Shown here piece after piece: positions 42,818 through 50,677 of a DNA stretch of 64,000 bases. The translations under genes were made by a program, and so were the position numbers. The stretch covers positions 124,001-188,000 of the forward strand of contig CAZKVC010000003.1 in assembly GCA_964556115.1 (NCBI GenBank), in the 5' to 3' direction. Numbering within the stretch: position 1 is the stretch's first letter; each line of letters begins with the position of its first letter. Origin of the DNA: Parvularcula sp964556115. Its GTDB lineage: Bacteria; Pseudomonadota; Alphaproteobacteria; Caulobacterales; Parvularculaceae. The notes beneath the pieces are model-generated. The model worked only from the letters and a program-made list of their open reading frames with translations, did not search any database and was not told the origin of the DNA.

Positions 42818-43171
42818 CTAGACCTCCGGCCCGACATTGGTGCTGGGTCCGTCCCGGCGAATGGTCTCGCGCAGCGTTCCGCGCCCTGACGGGTTCCGGC
42901 CTTCGTCGGCATCCATCAGGTAGGGACCAACCACGCGGCCTTCGTCCTGACCAGCCAGCTCCAAGGCCGTCAGCGCGTCGGCGCCTTCATAAAGGGCAGC
43001 CCTGGCGATCACTCCGGTCCACCCACCATTCTTTGTACGGTAGACGACATCCCCATCGAAAAGGTCGTTGGCGGTGATGAGCTTGAGGCCCTCGTTCCGC
43101 GCCTTCTTCACCCCGCCTGCCGCGATCTTCACCGGTGCAGGAGAAGGCACCTGCCGTTTGGTCACGCTCAT
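42818..43171 (-). CDS. DUF2849 family protein
   Basis: The 117-residue protein (EGLKLITANDLFDGDVVYRT, GWTGVIARAALYEGADALT) matches DUF2849, a small family almost always found between cysG and cysI in alphaproteobacteria. Its ATG overlaps the cysG stop by 4 nt. A support role in sulfite reduction is inferred from context. The Pro/Gly-rich C-terminal tail is short. Confidence 0.9.
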   Translation of the reverse strand: MSVTKRQVPSPAPVKIAAGGVKKARNEGLKLITANDLFDGDVVYRTKNGGWTGVIARAALYEGADALTALELAGQDEGRVVGPYLMDADEGRNPSGRGTLRETIRRDGPSTNVGPEV

Positions 43172-44553
43172 GCTGCGATCTCCTCGAGGAAGGCGGGAAG
43201 GGCGGGCTGCTGATCGAGCGCTGCCACCTCGCCGATGATGAGAAGCGCCGGCGCGTTCACCCGGGCAGCGGCCTCTCCCAGTCCTGAAAGATCCGTCCTG
43301 ATGATCCGCTCGGTCGGGCGCGTTCCGTCGGCAATGACCACCGCCGGGGTGGATGCAGAAAGCCCGCCTGCGACCAGTCTCGAGGCGACCTCCGCGGCCT
43401 TCGCGACGCCCATATAGACGACCAGCGTGCCGCCTGCCTTGGCAAGGGCGTCCCAGTTCGTATGCGCCGCTGAACTGCGCCCCGCCTCGGCTGTCACGAA
43501 GGTCACCGAGGGGCTGACCCCGCGATGGGTCAGGGGGAGGGACGCACGCGCGGCGCATCCCATGGCCGCGGAAATGCCGGGCACCACGGTGGTGGCAACG
43601 CCCGCTTTCTTCAGTACGAAAAGTTCTTCGCCGCCCCTGCCGAAGATGAAGGGATCGCCGCCTTTCAGCCGCACGACCCTCTTGCCTTCACGGGCAAGAC
43701 TGATCATCAGCGCACAGATGTCTTCCTGGGGGAGGCTGTGATCGGCGCGTTTCTTGCCCACATAGACACGGTCCGCATCGCGGCGGCAGAGGTCGAGTAT
43801 GGCTTCAGGCACGAGGTTGTCGTGAAGGATCACGTCCGCCTCCTGACAGAACCTGAGAGCCTTCAAGGTGAGAAGCTCCGGGTCGCCCGGTCCCGCGCCG
43901 ACGATCGCGACGTGCCCCTGCTTGCGGCCCTGAAGCTCCTCTTGGAAAATCCGCTCGGCCTCATCCTGATCGCCTTCGAGAACCGCGCGTTCGGCAGAGC
44001 CGCCGAAGAAACGCTCCCAGAAGGCGCGGCGCTCCTGAGGGGGAAGGGCGCCGACCCGGGGACGGCGCTCCTTGGCAAAGCCGATCACGTCGCCAAGCCT
44101 TGCGGGAAGCTTCGCCTCGAGATGCTCGCGAAGGCGGCGGCCAAGCACGGGAGCCGCGCCGCCGGTCGAAATACCGATGACGAGATCGCCCCGGCGGACG
44201 ATCGAGGGGATGGTGACATCGCAAAGCTCGGGCCTGTCCACGACATTGACCGGCACGCGCGCCTGCCGGGCCAGTGCCGCCAGACGCTCATCACATTCAT
44301 CGGAGCCGGTCGCGGCGATCAGAAGGCGGCAGTTCTCAGTGAGGTCTTCCAATGTGGGCAAGCCCTGGCGCAGCTTGGCGGCGCCCAAGGTCTCCTCGTC
44401 GAAATCAGCCCGCGGGGCACCGTCGCCTGTGAAGATCGTGAGCGCCGCGCCACTTTGCGCGACCAGCCTGGCCTTGCGCAGGGCCAGCTCCCCGCCGCCG
44501 GCAATGATCACCGTGCCGCCGTCGAGATTGAGAAAGGCAGGAAGAAAACGCAT
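43168..44553 (-). CDS. cysG: Sirohaem synthase (CysG)
   Basis: The trifunctional CysG makes sirohaem for CysI. In 461 residues the N-terminal dehydrogenase/ferrochelatase (VIIAGGGELALRKARLV, TGGAAPVLGRRLREHLEA) is fused to the C-terminal uroporphyrinogen-III methyltransferase (VGAGPGDPELLTLKAL, VRLKGGDPFIFGRGGEE, VVPGISAAMGCAA, LTHRG). It is the first gene of the operon. A TAGGTTTTCTAA element lies a few bases before the ATG, where no Shine-Dalgarno is visible. Confidence 0.95.
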   Translation of the reverse strand: MRFLPAFLNLDGGTVIIAGGGELALRKARLVAQSGAALTIFTGDGAPRADFDEETLGAAKLRQGLPTLEDLTENCRLLIAATGSDECDERLAALARQARVPVNVVDRPELCDVTIPSIVRRGDLVIGISTGGAAPVLGRRLREHLEAKLPARLGDVIGFAKERRPRVGALPPQERRAFWERFFGGSAERAVLEGDQDEAERIFQEELQGRKQGHVAIVGAGPGDPELLTLKALRFCQEADVILHDNLVPEAILDLCRRDADRVYVGKKRADHSLPQEDICALMISLAREGKRVVRLKGGDPFIFGRGGEELFVLKKAGVATTVVPGISAAMGCAARASLPLTHRGVSPSVTFVTAEAGRSSAAHTNWDALAKAGGTLVVYMGVAKAAEVASRLVAGGLSASTPAVVIADGTRPTERIIRTDLSGLGEAAARVNAPALLIIGEVAALDQQPALPAFLEEIAA

Positions 44554-44556
44554 CTG

Positions 44557-44654
44557 TTAGAAAACCTATTGAACTTCAGCCTGACTGGTTATGTGCTGAG
44601 GCGAGGCCGATCCGGCAAACGAATCTTCGTGGGGACACCCATTAGGTTTTCTAA
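44557..44654. promoter_or_regulatory. Paired 12-bp inverted elements between cysG and lysR
   Basis: TTAGAAAACCTA at 44557-44568 and its exact reverse complement TAGGTTTTCTAA at 44643-44654 lie at the two ends of the 113-bp divergent region. Read in gene direction, each gene has the same element just before its start. The right copy, with one extra T, is a T-N11-A dyad (TTAG-N5-CTAA), the form bound by LysR-type regulators. Confidence 0.6.
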
Positions 44655-44666
44655 GGAGAGCAGACG

Positions 44667-45572
44667 ATGCGCAAGCTTCCGCCCCTGAACGCCTTGCGCG
44701 CTTTCGAAGCTGCCGGGCGCCATCTGAGCTTCTCCCGAGCGGCCGACGAGCTTGCCGTCACCCCCGGCGCGATCAGCCAGCAGATGCGGACCCTCGAGGA
44801 ATGGCTCGGCACGCCCTTGTTCAAACGCGCACCCAAGGGGCTCGAGCTGACGGAGGCGGGGGCCGCAGCCCTGCCCCATATGCGCGAGGGGTTCGACAAT
44901 CTTCTGACGGCCGTGCGGCTGATACAGTCTGGACATGGCCCCCAGAGGGTGACGGTCTCCGTCGCGCCCTCCTTCGCTTCGAAATGGCTGGTGCCGCGGC
45001 TCGATCAGTTCCAGGCAAGGTACCCAGACCTCGATGTCTATCTTCACGCCGACATGGACGTGGTCGATTTCGCCGAAGCCGATGTGGACCTCGCCATCCG
45101 CTTTGGCAGGGGCGGCTATAAGGGTCTCGCTTCAGAACGTTTGATGAGCGAAAGCATCGTTCCGGTCTGTGCGCCAAACCTTCTGAAGGGGAATGCTGCC
45201 ATCAAGGCGCCGCAGGACCTTCTAGCCCAGACGCTGATCCATGACGACAGCGACAAGGACGGGGTCGTGACCTGGCCGATGTGGCTGAAGGCGGCGGGGG
45301 TCGAGGGTGATGCAGGCCTGCGGGGTCCGCGCTTCAATCAGTCCTCCCTGGTCATCGAAGCGGCGGTGGCGGGCAAGGGGGTGGCTCTCGCCCGCTACGC
45401 GCTCGCGCTTGCGGACCTGGAGGCGGCGCGGCTCGTCATTCCCTTCGGCCAGCAGACGCCGACCGATTTTTCCTACTGGGTAGTCTACCCCGAAGCGAAA
45501 GCGGCCCTGCCGGAGGTCGCCGCCTTTATCGACTGGCTGCGGAGTGAGGCTCGGCCCGCGAAGCCGGCGTAA
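44667..45572 (+). CDS. LysR-type regulator, GcvA subgroup
   Basis: The 301-residue protein has the N-terminal winged helix KLPPLNALRAFEAAGRHLSF, with SRAADELAVTPGAISQQM, then the effector domain (VTVSVAPSFASKWLVPRLDQ). The start NALRAFEAAGRH is typical of GcvA-like LTTRs. Its position, divergent from the sulfite operon with shared sequence elements, suggests it controls cysG-cysH and itself; that is inference. The ATG follows CTAAGGAGAGCAGACG. The 3' end overlaps the convergent DUF962 gene by 47 bp. Confidence 0.92.
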   Translation: MRKLPPLNALRAFEAAGRHLSFSRAADELAVTPGAISQQMRTLEEWLGTPLFKRAPKGLELTEAGAAALPHMREGFDNLLTAVRLIQSGHGPQRVTVSVAPSFASKWLVPRLDQFQARYPDLDVYLHADMDVVDFAEADVDLAIRFGRGGYKGLASERLMSESIVPVCAPNLLKGNAAIKAPQDLLAQTLIHDDSDKDGVVTWPMWLKAAGVEGDAGLRGPRFNQSSLVIEAAVAGKGVALARYALALADLEAARLVIPFGQQTPTDFSYWVVYPEAKAALPEVAAFIDWLRSEARPAKPA

Positions 45573-45885
45573 GCGCCCCGGCTTTTTCAAGCTCCGGCCG
45601 CAGCCGCCCGGTCAGCGCCAGGAAGAACATGCGGTAGTCACTCATCAGCGACCACCAGGGATGCTTGAAGGTGGCAGGCTTGTTGCGCTCGACAAAGGCA
45701 TGGCTGACCCAGGCGAAGCCGTAGCCGACCACCGGGATCAGGAGGAGAAGCAGGAACCGCCCGGTCACGAGCGCCCAGGCGAGCACCACAAGGGTGAGGG
45801 CCGTCCCGATATAGTGGAAGAGTCTCGTGCCGAAGCGGGCATGTTCGCGAAGGTAATGCGGCCAGAACTCACTGAAACTGTTCAT
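45526..45885 (-). CDS. DUF962 / Mpo1-like membrane protein
   Basis: ATG 45885 follows AAGGAG and gives 119 residues. The family pattern is clear: FSEFWPHYLREHARFGTRL, FHYIGTALTLV, and HAFVERNKPATFKHPWWS with conserved histidines, with two or more membrane segments between. The yeast relative Mpo1 is a 2-hydroxy fatty acid dioxygenase with Fe-binding histidines, so a lipid role is possible. The last 47 bp are antisense to the LysR gene end. Confidence 0.88.
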   Translation of the reverse strand: MNSFSEFWPHYLREHARFGTRLFHYIGTALTLVVLAWALVTGRFLLLLLIPVVGYGFAWVSHAFVERNKPATFKHPWWSLMSDYRMFFLALTGRLRPELEKAGALTPASRAEPHSAASR

Positions 45886-45963
45886 CACCAGCTCCTTTTC
45901 GGGACAATAGGCCAAGTCTAGCAGATGCGAGCCCGAACGCGAAACCTCAGCGGCCGCAGCTTC

Positions 45964-46224
45964 TTACGAGACCAGCGAGCCCCAGATCACGATGACCGCG
46001 CCGAGAATGACCAGAGCTGCCCCAAGACGCAGGGTGGTCGAGTTTGCCCGCTTCTTGACAAGACCATAGGCGAGCCCGGCGCCACAGAGGATTGAAGCGG
46101 CCACGGCGAAGTCGGGGCCCGTCCAGTTGACCTCGTCCGTCATCTGCCCTGCGACCAGCGGTACAAGAAGCAGGAGCGCGGGCGCGAGGGCCCAGAACAG
46201 AACGCGGTTCGATAAATCCGCCAT
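45964..46224 (-). CDS. Small membrane protein, 86 aa
   Basis: GAGGATGGC precedes the ATG. Three hydrophobic segments are predicted (LFWALAPALLLLVPLVAG, VAASILCGAGLAYGLV and LGAALVILGAVIVIWGSL), with MTDEVNWTGPDF between the first two. I recognise the overall pattern from uncharacterised proteins but know no function. Confidence 0.7.
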   Translation of the reverse strand: MADLSNRVLFWALAPALLLLVPLVAGQMTDEVNWTGPDFAVAASILCGAGLAYGLVKKRANSTTLRLGAALVILGAVIVIWGSLVS

Positions 46225-46288
46225 GCCATCCTCATCGTCAATAGCGGTCAGAGGCTAGCATACTTATCGATAAACGGAAAGTCCGGCA

Positions 46289-47272
46289 TCAGTTCGCAGG
46301 TTCAGGAGCGGGTTTTTTCGGGCGCAGGCCCAGCTTCGCAAACAGCGCGGCATCGCTGCCCGGGTCCGGGTTGGCGGTGGTGAGAAGGGCGTCGCCAACG
46401 AAGATCGAGTTCGCCCCGGCAAGAAACGCAAGCGCTTGGGTCTCGTCACTCATCGCTTCGCGTCCGGCCGAGAGGCGCACCACGCTTTCGGGCATGGTGA
46501 TGCGGGCGACGGCAATCGTGCGGATGAGTTCGATCGGGTCCACCGGCTCACCCATGCCAAGAGGCGTTCCCTCGATCGGGACAAGCGCGTTGATCGGCAC
46601 CGAGCCGGGGTGGGCAGGCAGGGTTGCAAGGCTTCGGATGAAACTGACCCGGTCGTCCCGGGTCTCGCCGAGCCCCATGATACCGCCGCAGCAGACCGAG
46701 ATGCCCGCCCGGCGCACCACATCGAGGGTATCGAGCCTGTCCGCGAAGCTCCGCGTGGTGATGACCTTGTCGTAGTGCTCTTCGGACGTATCGATATTGT
46801 GGTTGTAATAGTCGAGCCCGGCTTCCTTCAGCGCCTCGGCTTGGCTTTCGCTCAGCATGCCGAGGGTCATGCATGTCTCGAGGCCGAGCTCCCGCACGCC
46901 GCCGATCATACGCTTGAGGGTCGGCATGTCGCGGTCCTTGGGCGAGCGCCAGGCGGCTCCCATGCAGAAGCGCGTCGCGCCGCTGTCCCTGGCCCTCCGC
47001 GCCTCGGTCAGGACCTCGTCCGCAACCATCAGCTTGGATGCCTTCAGGCCGGTATCGAAACGCGCTGACTGACTGCAGTAGCCGCAGTCCTCGGGGCACC
47101 CGCCGGTCTTGATGGAAAGAAGCTGCGCGCCTTCGACCTCCGCCGGATCGAAGCAGGCGCGGTGGACGCTCGCGGCCCTGAAGACAAGCTCCGTAAAGGG
47201 AAGATCGAAGAGTTCGGCGATCTCTTCCTTCGTCCAGTCAGTGCGCGGCTGGTGTTCGAGCGTGTCGAGCAT
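46289..47272 (-). CDS. bioB: Biotin synthase
   Basis: BioB inserts sulfur into dethiobiotin using SAM. The 327-residue protein has the radical-SAM motif GGCPEDCGYCSQSA (CxxxCxxC), YYNHNIDTSEEHY, CCGGIMGLGE and ALVPIEGTPLG, with the arginine/FLAGANSIF end region. bioA, bioD and bioF are not nearby, so biotin genes are scattered here. Confidence 0.97.
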   Translation of the reverse strand: MLDTLEHQPRTDWTKEEIAELFDLPFTELVFRAASVHRACFDPAEVEGAQLLSIKTGGCPEDCGYCSQSARFDTGLKASKLMVADEVLTEARRARDSGATRFCMGAAWRSPKDRDMPTLKRMIGGVRELGLETCMTLGMLSESQAEALKEAGLDYYNHNIDTSEEHYDKVITTRSFADRLDTLDVVRRAGISVCCGGIMGLGETRDDRVSFIRSLATLPAHPGSVPINALVPIEGTPLGMGEPVDPIELIRTIAVARITMPESVVRLSAGREAMSDETQALAFLAGANSIFVGDALLTTANPDPGSDAALFAKLGLRPKKPAPEPAN

Positions 47273-47305
47273 GGCGGTGGTCCCCTCGGCCTTCGAGCCT
47301 CAACG

Positions 47306-47337
47306 AAAAAGGCAGTCCCCGCCTAACGGGAACTGCC
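47306..47337 (-). terminator. Rho-independent terminator after the sugar dehydrogenase gene
   Basis: Read on the minus strand, GGCAGTTCCCG pairs with CGGGGACTGCC (one G-U pair) around a 5-nt loop and is followed by TTTTT. It lies downstream of the dehydrogenase gene ending at 47371 and just before bioB, so bioB probably has its own promoter. Confidence 0.85.
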
Positions 47338-47370
47338 CCGGCTGTCACGGCAATAGCGGGACCGGCCGCC

Positions 47371-48477
47371 CTAATCCTTGGGGGTGAGGTGGAAGAGGCG
47401 TCCTTCGCTCCCCTTGCCCCCGTCTTCCAGAAGGTAGATGGTTCCGTCGTCAGCCTGCTCCACCTCGCGGATGCGGGTGTTCATGTCGTAGCGCTCCGCT
47501 TCGCAGATCTCGCGGTTGCTGAGTTCGCAATCGAAGCTGACCCGGATCAATGCCTCCGACGAAAGCCCGCCGATCAGCGCCGAGCCGGTCCATTCGGGGA
47601 AGGCGTCGCCGTCATAGATGACGAGGCCAGCCGGGCTTATGACCGGCGACCAGCTTTCATTCGGCTTGCGGAAGGTGTCGTCGGTATCGTGATCGGGAAT
47701 GTCGCGGCCCGAGTAATGATCGCCATTGGAGACTTCCGGATAGCCGTAGTTCTCGCCGCGCTCGATCTTCTGGAATTCGTCACCGCCCTTGGGTCCCATC
47801 TCGTGCTCCCAAAGCGTCCCTTCGCTGTCGAAGGCGAGGCCCAGGGGGTTGCGGTGGCCCAGCGACCAGATCTCGCGCGCGACACCGCCCTCGTCATAGA
47901 AGGGATTGTCTTCGGGAATCGAGCCATCCGGATAGAGGCGGATGATCTTGCCGAGGTTCATCTTCATCGACTGGGCGGGGGTGAATTTCTGCCGCTCGCC
48001 GGAGCTGATGAAGAGATACTCTCCGTCCGGAGAGAATACGAGGCGGTGGCCGTAATGCCCGCGTCCGGTGGTCTTGGGCTGCTGGCGCCAGATGACCTCG
48101 AAATCCTCGAGGGTCTCGTTTTCCATGTCGAGAATGCCGCGCCCGACCGCGGCGCCGCGGCGGTTGCCCTGGCCAGCTTCCGCAAAGGAAAGATAGACCA
48201 TCCGGCTGTCTTCGAAATCGGGCGCCAGAGCCACGTCGCCAAGGCCGCCCTGCCCGCCATAATCGACCTCCGGCAGGCCACTGAACTCAGAAACCACCTC
48301 GCCGTCCTTGTCGACGAGCTTCAGGCCGCCGGCTTTCTCGGTCACGAGAAGGTGCCCGTCCGGAAGCTGGGTCATCGCCCAGGGTTCTTCGAAGTCGGCT
48401 TTCGTCTCGATGGCGAAAGGATGCTCCGCAGGGTCCGGTTGAAGGGCCATGGAGAGAACGAGAAGACTGGTCAGCAT
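47371..48477 (-). CDS. PQQ-dependent soluble aldose dehydrogenase-like protein
   Basis: The 368-residue protein starts at ATG 48477 after CAGGAGCC, with a short signal peptide (LTSLLVLSMALQ). Motifs of the sorbosone/soluble glucose dehydrogenase beta-propeller are present: GGLGDVALAPDF, GHYGHRLVFSPDGEYLFIS, SLGHRNPLGLAFDSEGTLWE, HEMGPKGGDE and NYGYPEVSNGDHY. The family uses PQQ with calcium to oxidise sugars in the periplasm, but many homologues have unknown substrates. Confidence 0.88.
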   Translation of the reverse strand: MLTSLLVLSMALQPDPAEHPFAIETKADFEEPWAMTQLPDGHLLVTEKAGGLKLVDKDGEVVSEFSGLPEVDYGGQGGLGDVALAPDFEDSRMVYLSFAEAGQGNRRGAAVGRGILDMENETLEDFEVIWRQQPKTTGRGHYGHRLVFSPDGEYLFISSGERQKFTPAQSMKMNLGKIIRLYPDGSIPEDNPFYDEGGVAREIWSLGHRNPLGLAFDSEGTLWEHEMGPKGGDEFQKIERGENYGYPEVSNGDHYSGRDIPDHDTDDTFRKPNESWSPVISPAGLVIYDGDAFPEWTGSALIGGLSSEALIRVSFDCELSNREICEAERYDMNTRIREVEQADDGTIYLLEDGGKGSEGRLFHLTPKD

Positions 48478-48551
48478 GAGCGGCTCCTGAATGTCGGGAC
48501 CCCCGGCACTTAGGCCGGAGACCGCAAAGGGCGAAGGCCAGACTGCAGCGC

Positions 48552-50651
48552 TCAGCCCGAGCGCCCAGGCGCAGTCTTGGCAAGGCCCAGAACGTCGAGG
48601 GCGAAGGCGTAGTCCGCCGCGCGCTCCTTGATGCGCTCGAACCGCGCTGCCGAGCCGCCATGGCCTGCGGTCATGTTGATCCGCAGGAGGAACGGGCCAC
48701 CTTCGGCCTCGTCGCGAAGCCGGGCGATCCATTTGGCGGGTTCCCAGTAGGTGACGCGGTAATCGGTCAACCCGCCGGTGGCCAGGATGGGCGGATAGGT
48801 CTCCCCGGCCTTGATGTTGTCATAGGGCGAGTAGGCCTTGATGGCGCCGTAGGCCTCGGCGTCGTTGATCGGGTCGCCCCATTCCTCCCATTCCGGAGGC
48901 GTCAGGGGCAAGGTGGCATCGGAGATCGTCGTCAGGACATCGACGAAAGGCACGGCGCCGATGATGCCCCCGAAAAGTCCCGGGTCCAGGTTGACGGCCG
49001 CGCCGACGAGGAGACCGCCGGCCGACCCGCCATAACCGACAATCCGTCCACGTTGGGTATAGCCTGCTTCGATCAGCGCTTCGCCTGCGTCGTTGAAGTC
49101 GCGGAAGCTGTTCTCCTTCTTCGAAAGCTTGCCGTCGAGATACCATTGGCGTCCCTTGGACGAGCCGCCCCTGATATGGGCGACCGCGAAGACCGCCCCG
49201 CGATCCACGAGGCTCAGGATGTGAGTCGAGAAATCATCCTCGATATATATGCCGTAGGCACCATAACCATAAAGGACGACCGGCAGGTCGCCGTTCGGCT
49301 CGATATCGGCGCGGTGCAGGAGAACGACCGGGACAGACGCCCCGTCCCGGGCCTTCGCTTCGATTCGCGTGACGGTGTAGGCGGAAGGATCATGGCCCGA
49401 GGGGACCTCCTGGGTCTTGCGGAGCGTCCGTACCCGGCTTGCCATGTCGTAGTCATAGACCTGCATCGGCTGGTTGGGGCTTTCATAGGCAAAGCGCACC
49501 TTATCGGTCTCGAAGCTTCCCCAGCCGCCGAGGGAAAGGGCGTAGGCGTCCTGTTCAAAGCTTATCGCGTGCTCACCGGTCCGGTCATAGCGTGAAACCA
49601 CGATACGCGGACGGGCGTCGAAGCGCTCGGTCCTGACGATCCAGTCCTTGAAGGTGACGAAACCCGAGACGTAACGACCTTCTTCGTGGGGAAGCCATTC
49701 CTCCCAGTTCTCCGGGCCCGGAGCGCTGACAGGCGCCCTGACGATCTTGAAGTCGACGGCCCCGTCCGCATTGGTGTGGATGTAGAAATGGTCGCCCCGG
49801 TGATCGACGTCGTAAAGCCTGTCCTTCTGGCGCGGAGCGATGAGCACAGGATCGGCCTCGGGCCTGGCGAGAGGAATGATGCGGGCTTCCGATGTGTTCC
49901 CATTGCCGATCGAGATCACCAGATAGGCTTCGGAGGAGGTCTCCTCGATACCGAGAAACATCCCGTCATCGTCTTCTTCATAGACGAGCCGGTCCGTAGA
50001 CGGATCGGTTCCAAGCCTGTGGTGTCTGACCCGCTTGGGCCGTTGGTGGTCGTCACGCTCGACATAGAAGAAGCTCTTGGAGTCGCTGGCCCAGACCGCG
50101 TGGCCATCGGTCGAGCCGATCGTCTCGCCGAACTCGGTTCCGTCCCCGAGACGGCGGATACGAAGGTCGTAATATTCAGACCCCAGACGGTCTGCGCCCC
50201 ATACCATCAGCTCATGGTCGGGCGAGGTGTCCACGCCGCCGATCGAGAAGAAATCGGCGGCTTTCCCTTCCGCGTCCCCGTCGAGCATCACCTGCTCCTC
50301 GGCGCCTTCCTCGCGGCGGCGGGCATAGATCGGGTACTGGCCGCCTTCACGGTAGCGGACATAGTATTCAAACGGACCGTCGCGCATCGGAACGGAGCTT
50401 TCGTCCTCCTTGATGCGCCCGCGCATCTCGGCGAACAGGGTCTCCCTCAGATCCGCCAGATGCTCCGTGCGTGCCTCGTAATAGGCGTTCTCGGCCCGCA
50501 GATGGGTCGCCACGTCCTCGCGCAGGAGGGAGGGGTCGCGCAGCACCTCCTGCCAGTTGTCGTCGCGCATCCACGCATAGTCGTCATGGCGGTCCTCGCC
50601 ATGCTGGCCGATGGTGATGCGGCGTTTCTCCGCCCGGGGCGCGTCGGTCAT
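48552..50651 (-). CDS. ptrB: Oligopeptidase B (S9 prolyl oligopeptidase family)
   Basis: The 699-residue protein is full length for oligopeptidase B, which cuts short peptides after basic residues. The N-terminal beta-propeller starts with DDYAWMRDDNWQEV. The C-terminal hydrolase domain has LYGYGAYG, HIRGGSSKGRQWY, nucleophile serine in GYGGSAGGLLVGA, and the catalytic histidine in MTAGHGGSAARFER. No signal peptide, so it is cytoplasmic. Confidence 0.95.
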   Translation of the reverse strand: MTDAPRAEKRRITIGQHGEDRHDDYAWMRDDNWQEVLRDPSLLREDVATHLRAENAYYEARTEHLADLRETLFAEMRGRIKEDESSVPMRDGPFEYYVRYREGGQYPIYARRREEGAEEQVMLDGDAEGKAADFFSIGGVDTSPDHELMVWGADRLGSEYYDLRIRRLGDGTEFGETIGSTDGHAVWASDSKSFFYVERDDHQRPKRVRHHRLGTDPSTDRLVYEEDDDGMFLGIEETSSEAYLVISIGNGNTSEARIIPLARPEADPVLIAPRQKDRLYDVDHRGDHFYIHTNADGAVDFKIVRAPVSAPGPENWEEWLPHEEGRYVSGFVTFKDWIVRTERFDARPRIVVSRYDRTGEHAISFEQDAYALSLGGWGSFETDKVRFAYESPNQPMQVYDYDMASRVRTLRKTQEVPSGHDPSAYTVTRIEAKARDGASVPVVLLHRADIEPNGDLPVVLYGYGAYGIYIEDDFSTHILSLVDRGAVFAVAHIRGGSSKGRQWYLDGKLSKKENSFRDFNDAGEALIEAGYTQRGRIVGYGGSAGGLLVGAAVNLDPGLFGGIIGAVPFVDVLTTISDATLPLTPPEWEEWGDPINDAEAYGAIKAYSPYDNIKAGETYPPILATGGLTDYRVTYWEPAKWIARLRDEAEGGPFLLRINMTAGHGGSAARFERIKERAADYAFALDVLGLAKTAPGRSG

Positions 50652-50677
50652 AAGGCTTCCTTGGTTCGTCGGAGGCC

